Assembly (NCBI RefSeq): GCF_022802975.1
Contig: NZ_JAFEVZ010000004.1
Coordinates: 124,001-188,000 of the forward strand
Length of the DNA: 64,000 nucleotides
Reading direction: 5' to 3'
DNA from: Flavobacterium pectinovorum
Lineage (GTDB): Bacteria; Bacteroidota; Bacteroidia; Flavobacteriales; Flavobacteriaceae
The translations under genes were made by a program, and so were the position numbers. Below, piece by piece: positions 16,628-24,168 of this stretch; position 1 is the first letter of the stretch; each line of letters starts with the position of its first letter. The notes under the pieces were generated by a model. That model worked only from the letters and a program-made list of their open reading frames with translations, had not been told where the DNA came from and did no database searches.

Positions 16628-18478
16628 ATGAAAAAATTTTACATTCTATTTTTTACACTTTATACTATTTTTTGCTCTGCTCAGGCACCAGCCAATTATT
16701 ATTCCACAGCTACAGGAACAGGGTATACCCTAAAAACCCAACTGTACAATATTATTAAAGATCACACTGATAACGGCTATGCCGGTTTATACATTACTTA
16801 TCAAACATCTGACATTGATAATTTTTATGAAAATGACGGATCAATACTAGATATGTATTCTGAAAATCCTAACGGAAATGATCCTTATAATTACAGCGCA
16901 GGTGCCACACAAAGATGCGGATCAGCTGGATATTCAAATGAAGGAGATTGCTATAACAGAGAACATATTATTCCGCAATCTGTATTTGATGAAAAAGCAC
17001 CAATGGTTTCTGATGCTCATTTTATAACTCCGACTGACGGAAAAGTAAACGGAATGAGATCTAATTACCCCCATTCAGTCGTAGTTCAGGCATCAGAAAA
17101 GAGTCTTAATGAAAGTAGATTAGGAGTAAGTACAACTGCGGGTTATTCAGGACTCGTTTTTGAACCAATAGATGAGTTTAAAGGTGATATTGCCCGAATG
17201 TATTTTTATTTTGCAACACGTTACGAGAACACTGTCTCGGGTTATTCATACCCAATGTTTAACGGAACTTCGAACAAGGTTTTTACTTCTGCTTTTTTAA
17301 GTCAGCTTATTGCGTGGCACAATCAGGATCCGGTAAGTGCACGCGAAATAGCACGTAATAATGCCATTTATGCACGCCAGAACAATCGTAATCCTTATAT
17401 TGATCATCCCGAATATGTTGCTGCTGTCTGGACTACTGAAGCAGATGATACAACTGTTCCAACAGCTCCTTCAAATTTAACAGTAGTTTCAAGTACCTCT
17501 AACTCTGTTAATTTAACATGGTCGGCTGCGACAGATAACGTAGCTGTTACTGGATATGCTGTATATGTTAATTCGGTTTTTAAACAAAATGACACCGGAC
17601 TTAGTACTACAATTACAGGACTTACCCCTTCTACATCTTATAATTTTTATGTAGTTGCCAGAGACGCTTCTAATAACATATCAGTTCCAAGTTCAACTGT
17701 AAACGGAGTTACAGCAGCCTCAACAGGAGGAGGAACTATAGGTTCAGAAATTTTCTTTTCAGAATATGTAGAAGGCAGCGGAAACAACAAAATATTAGAA
17801 ATATCAAATTTTACTGGCTCAGCAATAAATTTATCAGGCTATTCAATTAAAAAACAATCAAATGGTGCCGGAGCATGGGGACCGGGATTAGCTCTAACCG
17901 GAACAATTAATGATGGTGCTTCTTATGTAATTGCTTATAGTTTAGCAGCGACAACCTGTTATAATCCAGCTAGTGCTAATTTATCGAGCAACAGTACTGA
18001 TATTCAGTATAATGGAAATGATCCAATAGGATTGTTTAAAAATAATGTTTTGATTGACATTATCGGAACTTTTGATGGAGGAGCTCCTAATTTTGCGATA
18101 GATGAAACATTAAGAAGAAAACCGAATGTAACGGGACCAAATACTACTTTTAACAAAAGTGGAGAATGGGATGTTTATGCTAAAGATACTTGTTCAGGAC
18201 TTGGAAGTCATGCCGTGACATTGTCAAATGAAGAGTTTAATACAGCTGAATTTTCAATTTATCCAAATCCGGTAACACACCAATTCACAATTAATTTTAA
18301 AGATGATAGCGATGAGTCTTTTTCAATAGCTATTTATTCTTTATTAGGGCAAAAAGTTTTTGAAAGACAAAACACTAACACTAAAACAGTTGAAGTTCAA
18401 AGTTTTTCAAAAGGCACCTATCTTATTAAAATAACTAAAGATTCAAAAACACTGACTAAAAAAATAATAATCAATTAA
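16628..18478 (+). CDS. Secreted endonuclease I with FN3, lamin-tail and T9SS sorting domains
   Basis: Predicted extracellular nuclease, 616 residues. A signal peptide (to ~SAQA, 20) precedes an EndA/NucM endonuclease I domain (~22-270). This domain contains the His-Me signature NREHIIPQS (~110-118), with a metal-site partner in DAHFITPTDGKVNGMRSN. A fibronectin III domain follows (~280-365, APSNLTVVSSTSN). A lamin-tail domain spans ~372-530 (IFFSEYVEGSGNNKILEI). A type A T9SS C-terminal sorting domain ends the protein (~543-616, FSIYPNPV ... KGTYLIKI). The pattern implies export by the type IX system and use in DNA scavenging or biofilm turnover. No terminator separates it clearly from the upstream lipoprotein. 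Confidence 0.9.
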   Translation: MKKFYILFFTLYTIFCSAQAPANYYSTATGTGYTLKTQLYNIIKDHTDNGYAGLYITYQTSDIDNFYENDGSILDMYSENPNGNDPYNYSAGATQRCGSAGYSNEGDCYNREHIIPQSVFDEKAPMVSDAHFITPTDGKVNGMRSNYPHSVVVQASEKSLNESRLGVSTTAGYSGLVFEPIDEFKGDIARMYFYFATRYENTVSGYSYPMFNGTSNKVFTSAFLSQLIAWHNQDPVSAREIARNNAIYARQNNRNPYIDHPEYVAAVWTTEADDTTVPTAPSNLTVVSSTSNSVNLTWSAATDNVAVTGYAVYVNSVFKQNDTGLSTTITGLTPSTSYNFYVVARDASNNISVPSSTVNGVTAASTGGGTIGSEIFFSEYVEGSGNNKILEISNFTGSAINLSGYSIKKQSNGAGAWGPGLALTGTINDGASYVIAYSLAATTCYNPASANLSSNSTDIQYNGNDPIGLFKNNVLIDIIGTFDGGAPNFAIDETLRRKPNVTGPNTTFNKSGEWDVYAKDTCSGLGSHAVTLSNEEFNTAEFSIYPNPVTHQFTINFKDDSDESFSIAIYSLLGQKVFERQNTNTKTVEVQSFSKGTYLIKITKDSKTLTKKIIIN

Positions 18479-18503
18479 TAAAAATTACAACGATACAGAA
18501 TTA

Positions 18504-18528
18504 AAAAGCGGCAAAATTGTCGCTTTTT
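18504..18528 (+). terminator. Terminator of the endonuclease gene
   Basis: Stem AAAAGCG(G)CAA / TTG(T)CGCTTTT followed by a long T run, 25 bp after the stop. Confidence 0.75.
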
Positions 18529-18546
18529 TTTTTGAGTTGAATTGAC

Positions 18547-18554
18547 TAAATTTG
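18547..18554 (+). promoter_or_regulatory. Candidate -7 box of purL
   Basis: TAAATTTG matches TAnnTTTG of Bacteroidota housekeeping promoters and lies 25 bp before the purL ATG. No good TTG sits about 20 bp upstream because that stretch is the T run of the preceding terminator. Confidence 0.4.
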
Positions 18555-18579
18555 CACCTCAATACAACAAACTACACAA

Positions 18580-21500
18580 ATGATCCATTTCTTTGAAAAC
18601 CAAAGCAAAACTGTTTTTGCCGTACAAACGCAAAACGAAATTTCAGCTCAAGACATTTCAAAATTAAACTGGCTTTTTGCCGACGCAAACAAGATCGAAA
18701 AATCTGCATTGACAGGATTTTTTGTTGGTCCACGTGCCACTATGATTACACCCTGGAGTACAAATGCTGTAGAAATCACTCAAAATATGGGTGTTCCGGG
18801 CATTATCAGAATTGAAGAATTTCATCCGGCAACGGAAGATTTCACTGATTTTGACCCGATGCTTTTTCAGAAATTCAACGAATTAGATCAGGAAATTTTC
18901 ACTATCAACATTCAGCCGGAACCAATTCTGGAGATTGAAGATATTGCTACTTACAATAAAGTTGAAGGTTTAGCTTTAAGCGAAGAAGAAGTAGATTACT
19001 TGAATAATCTTGCAACTAAATTAGGAAGAAAGTTAACTGACTCTGAAATTTTTGCTTTCTCTCAAGCGAATTCAGAGCACTGTCGTCACAAAATTTTCAA
19101 CGGAACTTTTGTTATCGATGGTGAAGAAAAAGAAACTTCTCTTTTCAAATTAATCAAAAAAACATCTCAGGAAAATCCTAATGATATTGTGTCTGCTTAC
19201 AAAGACAACGTTGCTTTTGTAAAAGGACCAAAAGTGCAGCAATTTGCACCAAAATCGGCAGACAAGCCTGATTTTTACGAAATAAAAGAATTTGATTCTG
19301 TTTTATCTTTAAAAGCAGAAACACACAATTTTCCAACAACAGTTGAGCCTTTTAACGGAGCTGCAACAGGATCTGGAGGAGAAATTCGTGACCGTTTAGC
19401 TGGAGGGCAAGGTTCGTTACCATTGGCAGGGACTGCTGTTTACATGACTTCATATTCTCGTTTAAAGTCCTTCGACTCCGCTCAGGATGACAGACCGTGG
19501 GAAAATGCTGTTGAAGAAAGAAAATGGCTGTATCAAACACCAATGGATATTTTGATCAAAGCTTCAAACGGAGCTTCAGATTTTGGAAATAAATTTGGAC
19601 AACCGCTTATTACAGGTTCTGTTTTAACTTTCGAACATTCAGAAAACGACCGTAAAATTGGTTACGATAAAGTAATTATGCAGGCGGGCGGAATTGGTTA
19701 CGGAAAATTAAATCAGGCAATAAAACACAAACCACAAGAAGGCGATAAAATCGTCATTCTTGGAGGAGAAAATTATAGAATCGGAATGGGTGGTGCTGCG
19801 GTTTCATCTGCAGATACAGGAGCTTTCGGTTCAGGAATTGAGTTAAATGCGATTCAACGTTCTAATCCTGAAATGCAAAAACGTGCTGCAAATGCCATTC
19901 GTGGTTTGGTAGAAAGCGATAATAATCCTATTGTTTCTATTCACGATCACGGAGCTGGTGGGCACTTAAACTGTCTTTCGGAATTGGTGGAAGAAACTGG
20001 AGGTTTAATCGATTTGGATAAATTACCTGTTGGAGATCCAACACTTTCAGCAAAAGAAATTATCGGTAACGAATCTCAGGAAAGAATGGGATTGGTTATT
20101 GGTCAAAAAGATATCGATACCTTACAAAGAATTGCCGACAGAGAGCGTTCACCAATGTATCAGGTTGGAGATGTAACGGGAGATCACCGTTTTACTTTCC
20201 AATCTCAATCAAATGGATCAAAACCGATGGATTATGCTTTAGAAGATTTCTTCGGAAGCTCTCCAAAAACGGTTATGACAGACAAAACTATCGATAGAAA
20301 ATATGCTGCTGTTGGGTACAATGCAGGAGATTTTGAAACCTATTTAAAAGATGTTTTACGTTTAGAAGCTGTTGCTTCAAAAGACTGGTTGACCAATAAA
20401 GTTGACCGTTGCGTAGGTGGAAAAGTAGCGAAACAGCAAAATGCAGGACCTTTACAATTGCCTTTGAATAATGTCGGAGTTATGGCTCTGGATTATTTAG
20501 GTAAAGAAGGAATTGCAACTTCTATCGGCCACGCTCCTATTGCTGCTTTAATTGATCCCGTTGCAGGATCTAGAAATGCTATTGCAGAATCGTTATCAAA
20601 CATTGTTTGGGCTCCAATTAAAGATGGTTTAAAAGGAATTTCATTATCTGCAAACTGGATGTGGGCTTGTAAAAACGAAGGTGAAGACGCTCGTTTGTAC
20701 GCTGCAGTTGAAGGTTGTTCGGAATTTGCAATTGAATTGGGAATCAATATTCCGACAGGAAAAGATTCACTTTCGATGAAACAAAAATATCCAAATGACG
20801 AAGTAATCGCACCTGGAACGGTTATTATTTCGGCTGGAGGAAACTGTACAGATATTAGAAAAGTAGTTGAACCGGTTTTACAGAAAAACGGAGATTCTAT
20901 TTATTATATCAATTTGTCTCAGGATGATTTCAAATTAGGAGGTTCTTCTTTTGCACAAATTAGAAACACCATCGGAAACGAAACTTCTACTATTAAAGAC
21001 GCTTCTTTTTTCAAAAATGCTTTTAATACCATCCAGGAATTAATCGGCGAAAGCCAAATTTTAGCCGGTCACGATATTGGAAGCGGTGGTTTAATTACTA
21101 CTTTATTAGAATTGTGCTTTGCAGATGTGAATTTGGGAGCTAAAATTGATTTCAGCGCTTTCGCAGAAAAAGACCTATTGAAAATCCTTTTCGCTGAAAA
21201 CATCGGAATTGTTTTCCAGGCTAAATCTGATGCCGCTGTTGAAGCTAAATTGAATGCTAATAATATCGAATTTTTCAAATTAGGGAAAGCGACAACTACT
21301 GAGACTTTAGACCTTGGACTTTGGACTTTAGACATAAAAGCTTATAGAGATATTTGGTTCGAAACTTCTTATTTATTAGATCAAAAACAATCTAAAAACG
21401 GAAGAGCTCAGGCACGTTTTGAAAACTATAAAAATCAGGTTTTAAATTATACTTTCCCTGCACACTTTACAGGAAAAGCACCTGTAATCGACAATTCTAA

Positions 21501-22251
21501 ACCAAGACCAAAAGCAGCTATTATCCGTGAAAAAGGAAGTAATTCTGAGCGTGAAATGGCAAATGCTATGTACTTAGCAGGTTTTGATGTAAAAGACGTT
21601 CACATGACCGATTTAATTTCTGGACGTGAAACGCTTGAAGACATTCAGTTTATTGGTGCTGTTGGAGGATTCTCTAACTCAGATGTTTTAGGTTCTGCAA
21701 AAGGATGGGCCGGAGCTTTTAAATACAATGAAAAAGCCAACAATGCTTTAAAGAATTTCTTTGCCAGAAAAGACACACTTTCTGTTGGAATTTGTAATGG
21801 ATGTCAGTTGTTAATGGAATTAGAATTGATTAATCCGGAACATGAAATTCACGGAAAAATGCACCATAATGATAGCCAGAAACACGAAAGTATCTTTACA
21901 TCGGTAACGGTTCAGGAAAACAATTCGGTTATGTTATCAACTTTGGCAGGAAGTACTTTGGGAGTTTGGGTTTCTCACGGAGAAGGTAAATTTAAATTAC
22001 CTTATGCAGAAGATCAATACAACATTGTTTCTAAATATGCTTACGAAGGTTATCCTGCAAACCCTAATGGTTCTGACTACAACACGGCAATGCTATGTGA
22101 CAAAACCGGAAGACATTTAGTAATGATGCCTCATATTGAGCGTTCGACTTTCCAATGGAACTGGGCGCATTATCCAAAAGACAGAAATGACGAGGTTTCG
22201 CCTTGGCATGAAGCTTTTGTGAATGCCAGAAAATGGATTGAGAAAAACTAA
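18580..22251 (+). CDS. purL: Phosphoribosylformylglycinamidine synthase
   Basis: Large single-chain FGAM synthase of the fourth purine step: FGAR + Gln + ATP to FGAM. 1223 residues: N-terminal PurS-like part (~1-150), linker with [16 protein letters not shown] (~165-180), and two AIRS-like synthase halves ([52 protein letters not shown]). A C-terminal glutaminase begins at ~970, with [17 protein letters not shown], catalytic Cys in GICNGCQLL and His/Glu in [13 protein letters not shown]. Two peptide stretches look foreign: [11 protein letters not shown] (~296-306) and [12 protein letters not shown] (~908-919). They are encoded by dispersed-repeat-like DNA at 19466-19494 and 21303-21333. Both keep the frame, and the essential motifs are intact, so the enzyme is probably active. 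Confidence 0.95.
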   Translation: MIHFFENQSKTVFAVQTQNEISAQDISKLNWLFADANKIEKSALTGFFVGPRATMITPWSTNAVEITQNMGVPGIIRIEEFHPATEDFTDFDPMLFQKFNELDQEIFTINIQPEPILEIEDIATYNKVEGLALSEEEVDYLNNLATKLGRKLTDSEIFAFSQANSEHCRHKIFNGTFVIDGEEKETSLFKLIKKTSQENPNDIVSAYKDNVAFVKGPKVQQFAPKSADKPDFYEIKEFDSVLSLKAETHNFPTTVEPFNGAATGSGGEIRDRLAGGQGSLPLAGTAVYMTSYSRLKSFDSAQDDRPWENAVEERKWLYQTPMDILIKASNGASDFGNKFGQPLITGSVLTFEHSENDRKIGYDKVIMQAGGIGYGKLNQAIKHKPQEGDKIVILGGENYRIGMGGAAVSSADTGAFGSGIELNAIQRSNPEMQKRAANAIRGLVESDNNPIVSIHDHGAGGHLNCLSELVEETGGLIDLDKLPVGDPTLSAKEIIGNESQERMGLVIGQKDIDTLQRIADRERSPMYQVGDVTGDHRFTFQSQSNGSKPMDYALEDFFGSSPKTVMTDKTIDRKYAAVGYNAGDFETYLKDVLRLEAVASKDWLTNKVDRCVGGKVAKQQNAGPLQLPLNNVGVMALDYLGKEGIATSIGHAPIAALIDPVAGSRNAIAESLSNIVWAPIKDGLKGISLSANWMWACKNEGEDARLYAAVEGCSEFAIELGINIPTGKDSLSMKQKYPNDEVIAPGTVIISAGGNCTDIRKVVEPVLQKNGDSIYYINLSQDDFKLGGSSFAQIRNTIGNETSTIKDASFFKNAFNTIQELIGESQILAGHDIGSGGLITTLLELCFADVNLGAKIDFSAFAEKDLLKILFAENIGIVFQAKSDAAVEAKLNANNIEFFKLGKATTTETLDLGLWTLDIKAYRDIWFETSYLLDQKQSKNGRAQARFENYKNQVLNYTFPAHFTGKAPVIDNSKPRPKAAIIREKGSNSEREMANAMYLAGFDVKDVHMTDLISGRETLEDIQFIGAVGGFSNSDVLGSAKGWAGAFKYNEKANNALKNFFARKDTLSVGICNGCQLLMELELINPEHEIHGKMHHNDSQKHESIFTSVTVQENNSVMLSTLAGSTLGVWVSHGEGKFKLPYAEDQYNIVSKYAYEGYPANPNGSDYNTAMLCDKTGRHLVMMPHIERSTFQWNWAHYPKDRNDEVSPWHEAFVNARKWIEKN
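19466..19494. repeat. Dispersed-repeat insertion inside purL (CTGAGCGGAGTCGAAGG type)
   Basis: The minus strand reads TCTGTCATCCTGAGCGGAGT followed by CGAAGGACT, a repeat type well known in intergenic DNA of many bacteria. Here it is read in frame as [11 protein letters not shown] within a loop between two conserved PurL blocks. Confidence 0.7.
21303..21333. repeat. Second repeat-like insertion inside purL (GACTTTAGAC/GGACTTTGGAC type)
   Basis: Near-tandem decamers (GACTTTAGAC, CTTGGACTTT, GGACTTTAGAC) encode the low-complexity [12 protein letters not shown] segment in a linker ahead of the glutaminase domain. The composition differs from surrounding purL codons. Confidence 0.55.
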
Positions 22252-22271
22252 AATACTACTTATATAAACGC

Positions 22272-22301
22272 AAAAACGTCCGAAAATATTCGGACGTTTT
22301 T
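22272..22301. terminator. purL terminator, also serving the truncated lipoprotein fragment
   Basis: 11-bp perfect stem AAAAACGTCCG / CGGACGTTTTT and T runs on both strands. A diverged copy (GTCCGG...CCAGAC) sits at the matching place downstream of the intact lipoprotein gene (32653-32680). Confidence 0.8.
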
Positions 22302-22327
22302 TTTATTACTATATTTTAATAAACTTT

Positions 22328-22429
22328 TTATTCCTTACAATCCACTTTCGTCAATGTATTTTTTACATCAAATTTTAATACTTTTCTATCTTTAAAACTC
22401 ACTTTCCCATTGGTTTCTACGATATCCCC
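22328..22429 (-). pseudogene. Truncated 3' end of the small lipoprotein gene (left boundary copy)
   Basis: This 102-bp stretch matches 32709-32810 with about six differences. It keeps the reading frame for the last 32-33 residues (GDIVETNGKVSFKDRK, then VLKFDVKNTLTK and VDCKE) up to the stop. The upstream part of the gene is missing; at 22427 the sequence switches to the 184-bp repeat. It cannot be expressed as a protein on its own because it has no start or signal peptide. It marks the left edge of the Rhs island. Confidence 0.85.
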
Positions 22430-22610
22430 TGCTGTGCGAAGTCACCCGACTTCGTACCCGTTACCATATGCCACTCAAACCTTTTTTGGCAGTTGCATAC
22501 TCACTGATAACCCTTGAAACAAATACAATTATCAAGACATTCACGGAAAAAGTCAGGAGACTTTTATCATATTTTATGGCTTTCAAGAGCTTTTAAAAAA
22601 TCGCAAAGTC
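22427..22610. repeat. 184-bp direct repeat, copy B
   Basis: The same length and orientation as 23136-23319, with 12 differences counted by eye. It starts CCCTGCT at the break of the lipoprotein fragment. It contains a hairpin CGAAGTC-ACCC-GACTTCG (22437-22454) and a second GTC...GAGAC element further in. The reading frames of the flanking fragments are not continued into it (in the other copy an in-frame TAG blocks the join), so it looks noncoding. Confidence 0.85.
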
Positions 22611-22745
22611 ATGAGACTTCGGAGCGGGTAAATCTCGCGAATACTTATTTCAGTACAAGGAAAAAATTTCTGTTTTAAATAGCAGCATTGTCAATACCTC
22701 CAAACGAAAGGATTCGTGCGGTAGCAGAGGAGATTCAAAACTAAA
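22611..22745. other. Degenerate sequence between repeat copy B and the orphan immunity gene
   Basis: 135 bp with no complete gene. On the minus strand a short open stretch reads SATARILSFGGIDNAAI then stop (22675-22730), which looks like a gene remnant. It is more G+C-rich than the adjacent coding sequence. Confidence 0.45.
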
Positions 22746-22970
22746 TCACATATTAGAAAATAAAATATAGATGATCTTTAATAACATCATTACAAATAAT
22801 ATTATTGAAAATATTCTGACATATTTTGTTCTTATAGCCATTAATTTACCAAATTCAGACATAGATGTACTGTTTTTAGAATCTTTATCTTTTTTTAAAA
22901 AAAATGTTGATCCAAAAAACAATAAAATTGATACGAAAAGTAAAGGGATTAATTTAAATATTTCGGTCAT
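22746..22970 (-). CDS. Two-span membrane protein, putative orphan immunity protein
   Basis: 74 residues: hydrophobic helix ~5-24 (FKLIPLLFVSILLFFGSTFFL), a basic/Ser-rich loop (KKDKDSKNSTS), and a second helix ~51-72 (VRIFSIILFVMMLLKIIYIL). The ATG at 22970 is only two bp after the TAG that ends a toxin-like C-terminal fragment (22973-23140). That spacing is identical to the toxin-immunity pair at 24166/24169. By position I infer an immunity protein for a displaced toxin tip acting at the membrane. No family was recognised. It could also be an unrelated small membrane protein. Confidence 0.6.
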   Translation of the reverse strand: MTEIFKLIPLLFVSILLFFGSTFFLKKDKDSKNSTSMSEFGKLMAIRTKYVRIFSIILFVMMLLKIIYILFSNM

Positions 22971-22972
22971 AA

Positions 22973-23140
22973 CTAAAGTTTCAATTGATTTTTAGGAGAA
23001 TTAAATTTTGTCCAACTATCTTCCAGCACTGGAACTACATATGCTTCTGAAAATGATTTGAAAGCATTCAGTAGATATTTCATAGTATTGTATGGCACTC
23101 CTGCCTCAATAGCTCTTCCCATACCAAAAGTAACACCCTG
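22973..23140 (-). pseudogene. Orphan C-terminal fragment of a polymorphic toxin (probable)
   Basis: A 55-codon open stretch without a start codon, beginning GVTFGMGRAIEAG and ending SWTKFNSPKNQLKL, then TAG. An in-frame TAG (23141-23143) precedes it, exactly where the 184-bp repeat begins. It directly precedes a small membrane protein gene by two bp and follows an intact Rhs toxin/immunity pair. This is the arrangement of displaced toxin tips in Rhs and CDI loci. The toxin identity is inferred from position; the sequence itself matches no activity I recognise. Confidence 0.6.
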
Positions 23141-23319
23141 CTATGCGAAGTCTCCCGACTTCGTACCCGTTCCTATATAGCACTCAAACCTTTTTTGGCA
23201 GTTGCATACTCACCGATAACCCTTGAAACAAATACAATTATCAAGACATTCACGGAAAAAGTCGGGAGACTTTTATCATATTTTACAGCTTTCAAGAACT
23301 TTTAAAAATCCGCAAAGTC
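23136..23319. repeat. 184-bp direct repeat, copy A
   Basis: Partner of 22427-22610, 709 bp away in the same orientation. It begins CCCTGCT at the junction with the orphan toxin fragment and includes the hairpin CGAAGTC-TCCC-GACTTCG and the phrase GTCGGGAGACTT. Confidence 0.85.
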
Positions 23320-23608
23320 GATAGTTCACCTCTGCTTTCCTTTGAATAAATTTACTCTTTTTTAAACTAATCCAAAGTAAAGGCAAAGTCAGAGACATTT
23401 GCGCAGCTTTTCAAAAGAACACTTCGGGGAGCGGGGGCGGAGCATATCCGAGCAATCGGATTCAAAACATCATTTTTTTGCAGCTTGGCCCGATTTCTTT
23501 GTAGGCACGAGCCTGAGGCATCGCGCTAGCCTTTACTTAATTCTGCTTACGCCAGCCGGTGAATCTTCGAAGAGCATGATTATTATCTTATTTATAATCA
23601 AATTTATT
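23320..23608. other. G+C-richer degenerate spacer behind the Rhs immunity gene
   Basis: 289 bp without a believable gene. It is visibly richer in G+C than its surroundings (blocks such as GGGGAGCGGGGGCGGAGC and GGCACGAGCCTGAGGCATCG). Minus-strand frames give only short remnants broken by stops, for example one ending FEKLRKCL. It is probably decayed toxin-cassette DNA. Confidence 0.5.
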
Positions 23609-24166
23609 TTAGTTCAAAGGAACTTTATTAGTATTTATTTGTCCTCTAAAAATCATATAATTTTCTTTACGCATTTTTGCAAGAATCTTCTTTTTCTTGA
23701 TGTTTAAAAAACCTGATTGATATAAATTTAAACTAATACTTAAATCACTATTTGAAATCATTTTCATTTTTAGTCCTATTTTTTCTCCCTCTGTTAAGAA
23801 ATCGTCTAAACAAAAACTAATAGTTTCACTTGTATTGCTTTTAATAAAAAAAACATCATACTTTTTTATGTTCTTGTTTCCTTCTGTTAATTTTTCAAAT
23901 TTAACTTCCGCTATTGGTGTTTCAACGGAGTCATTTTTAAATATATTAATTTTTGTATAAGAGTCAGAAGAAAAGTCTGGAGCCTTGTTCTCAAAGGTAA
24001 AGTTTTTATTAATCACATAATTTACATTTGTTTTATTACTCAAAACGATTTCTAAAATTATTTTTTTATTTTCATCTAACTTTGAATTTAAAATTTTGTA
24101 CTCAATACTTTGAGCATAATTCATACTAAAAAAAAACAATACAATTGATAAGAATTTCAGTTTCAT
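23609..24166 (-). CDS. Secreted protein, probable immunity partner of the Rhs toxin
   Basis: 185 residues with a signal peptide (FLSIVLFFFSMNYAQ, ~1-19) followed by a beta-rich, Lys-rich domain containing EIVLSNKTNVNYVINKN and KKYDVFFIKSNTSE. The resemblance to small Ig-like or intracellular-proteinase-inhibitor folds is only general. Its ATG lies two bp after the stop of the 2253-residue Rhs toxin, the usual slot for a cognate immunity gene. A signal peptide implies protection in the periplasm, so the toxin is expected to act there or at the envelope. No family recognised. Function rests on position. Confidence 0.65.
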   Translation of the reverse strand: MKLKFLSIVLFFFSMNYAQSIEYKILNSKLDENKKIILEIVLSNKTNVNYVINKNFTFENKAPDFSSDSYTKINIFKNDSVETPIAEVKFEKLTEGNKNIKKYDVFFIKSNTSETISFCLDDFLTEGEKIGLKMKMISNSDLSISLNLYQSGFLNIKKKKILAKMRKENYMIFRGQINTNKVPLN

Positions 24167-24168
24167 AG

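Noticed and set aside
22328..22429. Independent small gene at the purL 3' side
   Set aside because: There is no start codon in the conserved frame and it matches the 3' end of the lipoprotein gene at 32709; it is a fragment.
23399..23707. Plus-strand frame of 102 codons in the G+C-richer spacer
   Set aside because: It runs into the 3' end of the immunity gene on the other strand, lacks any domain, and the region looks like decayed cassette DNA.
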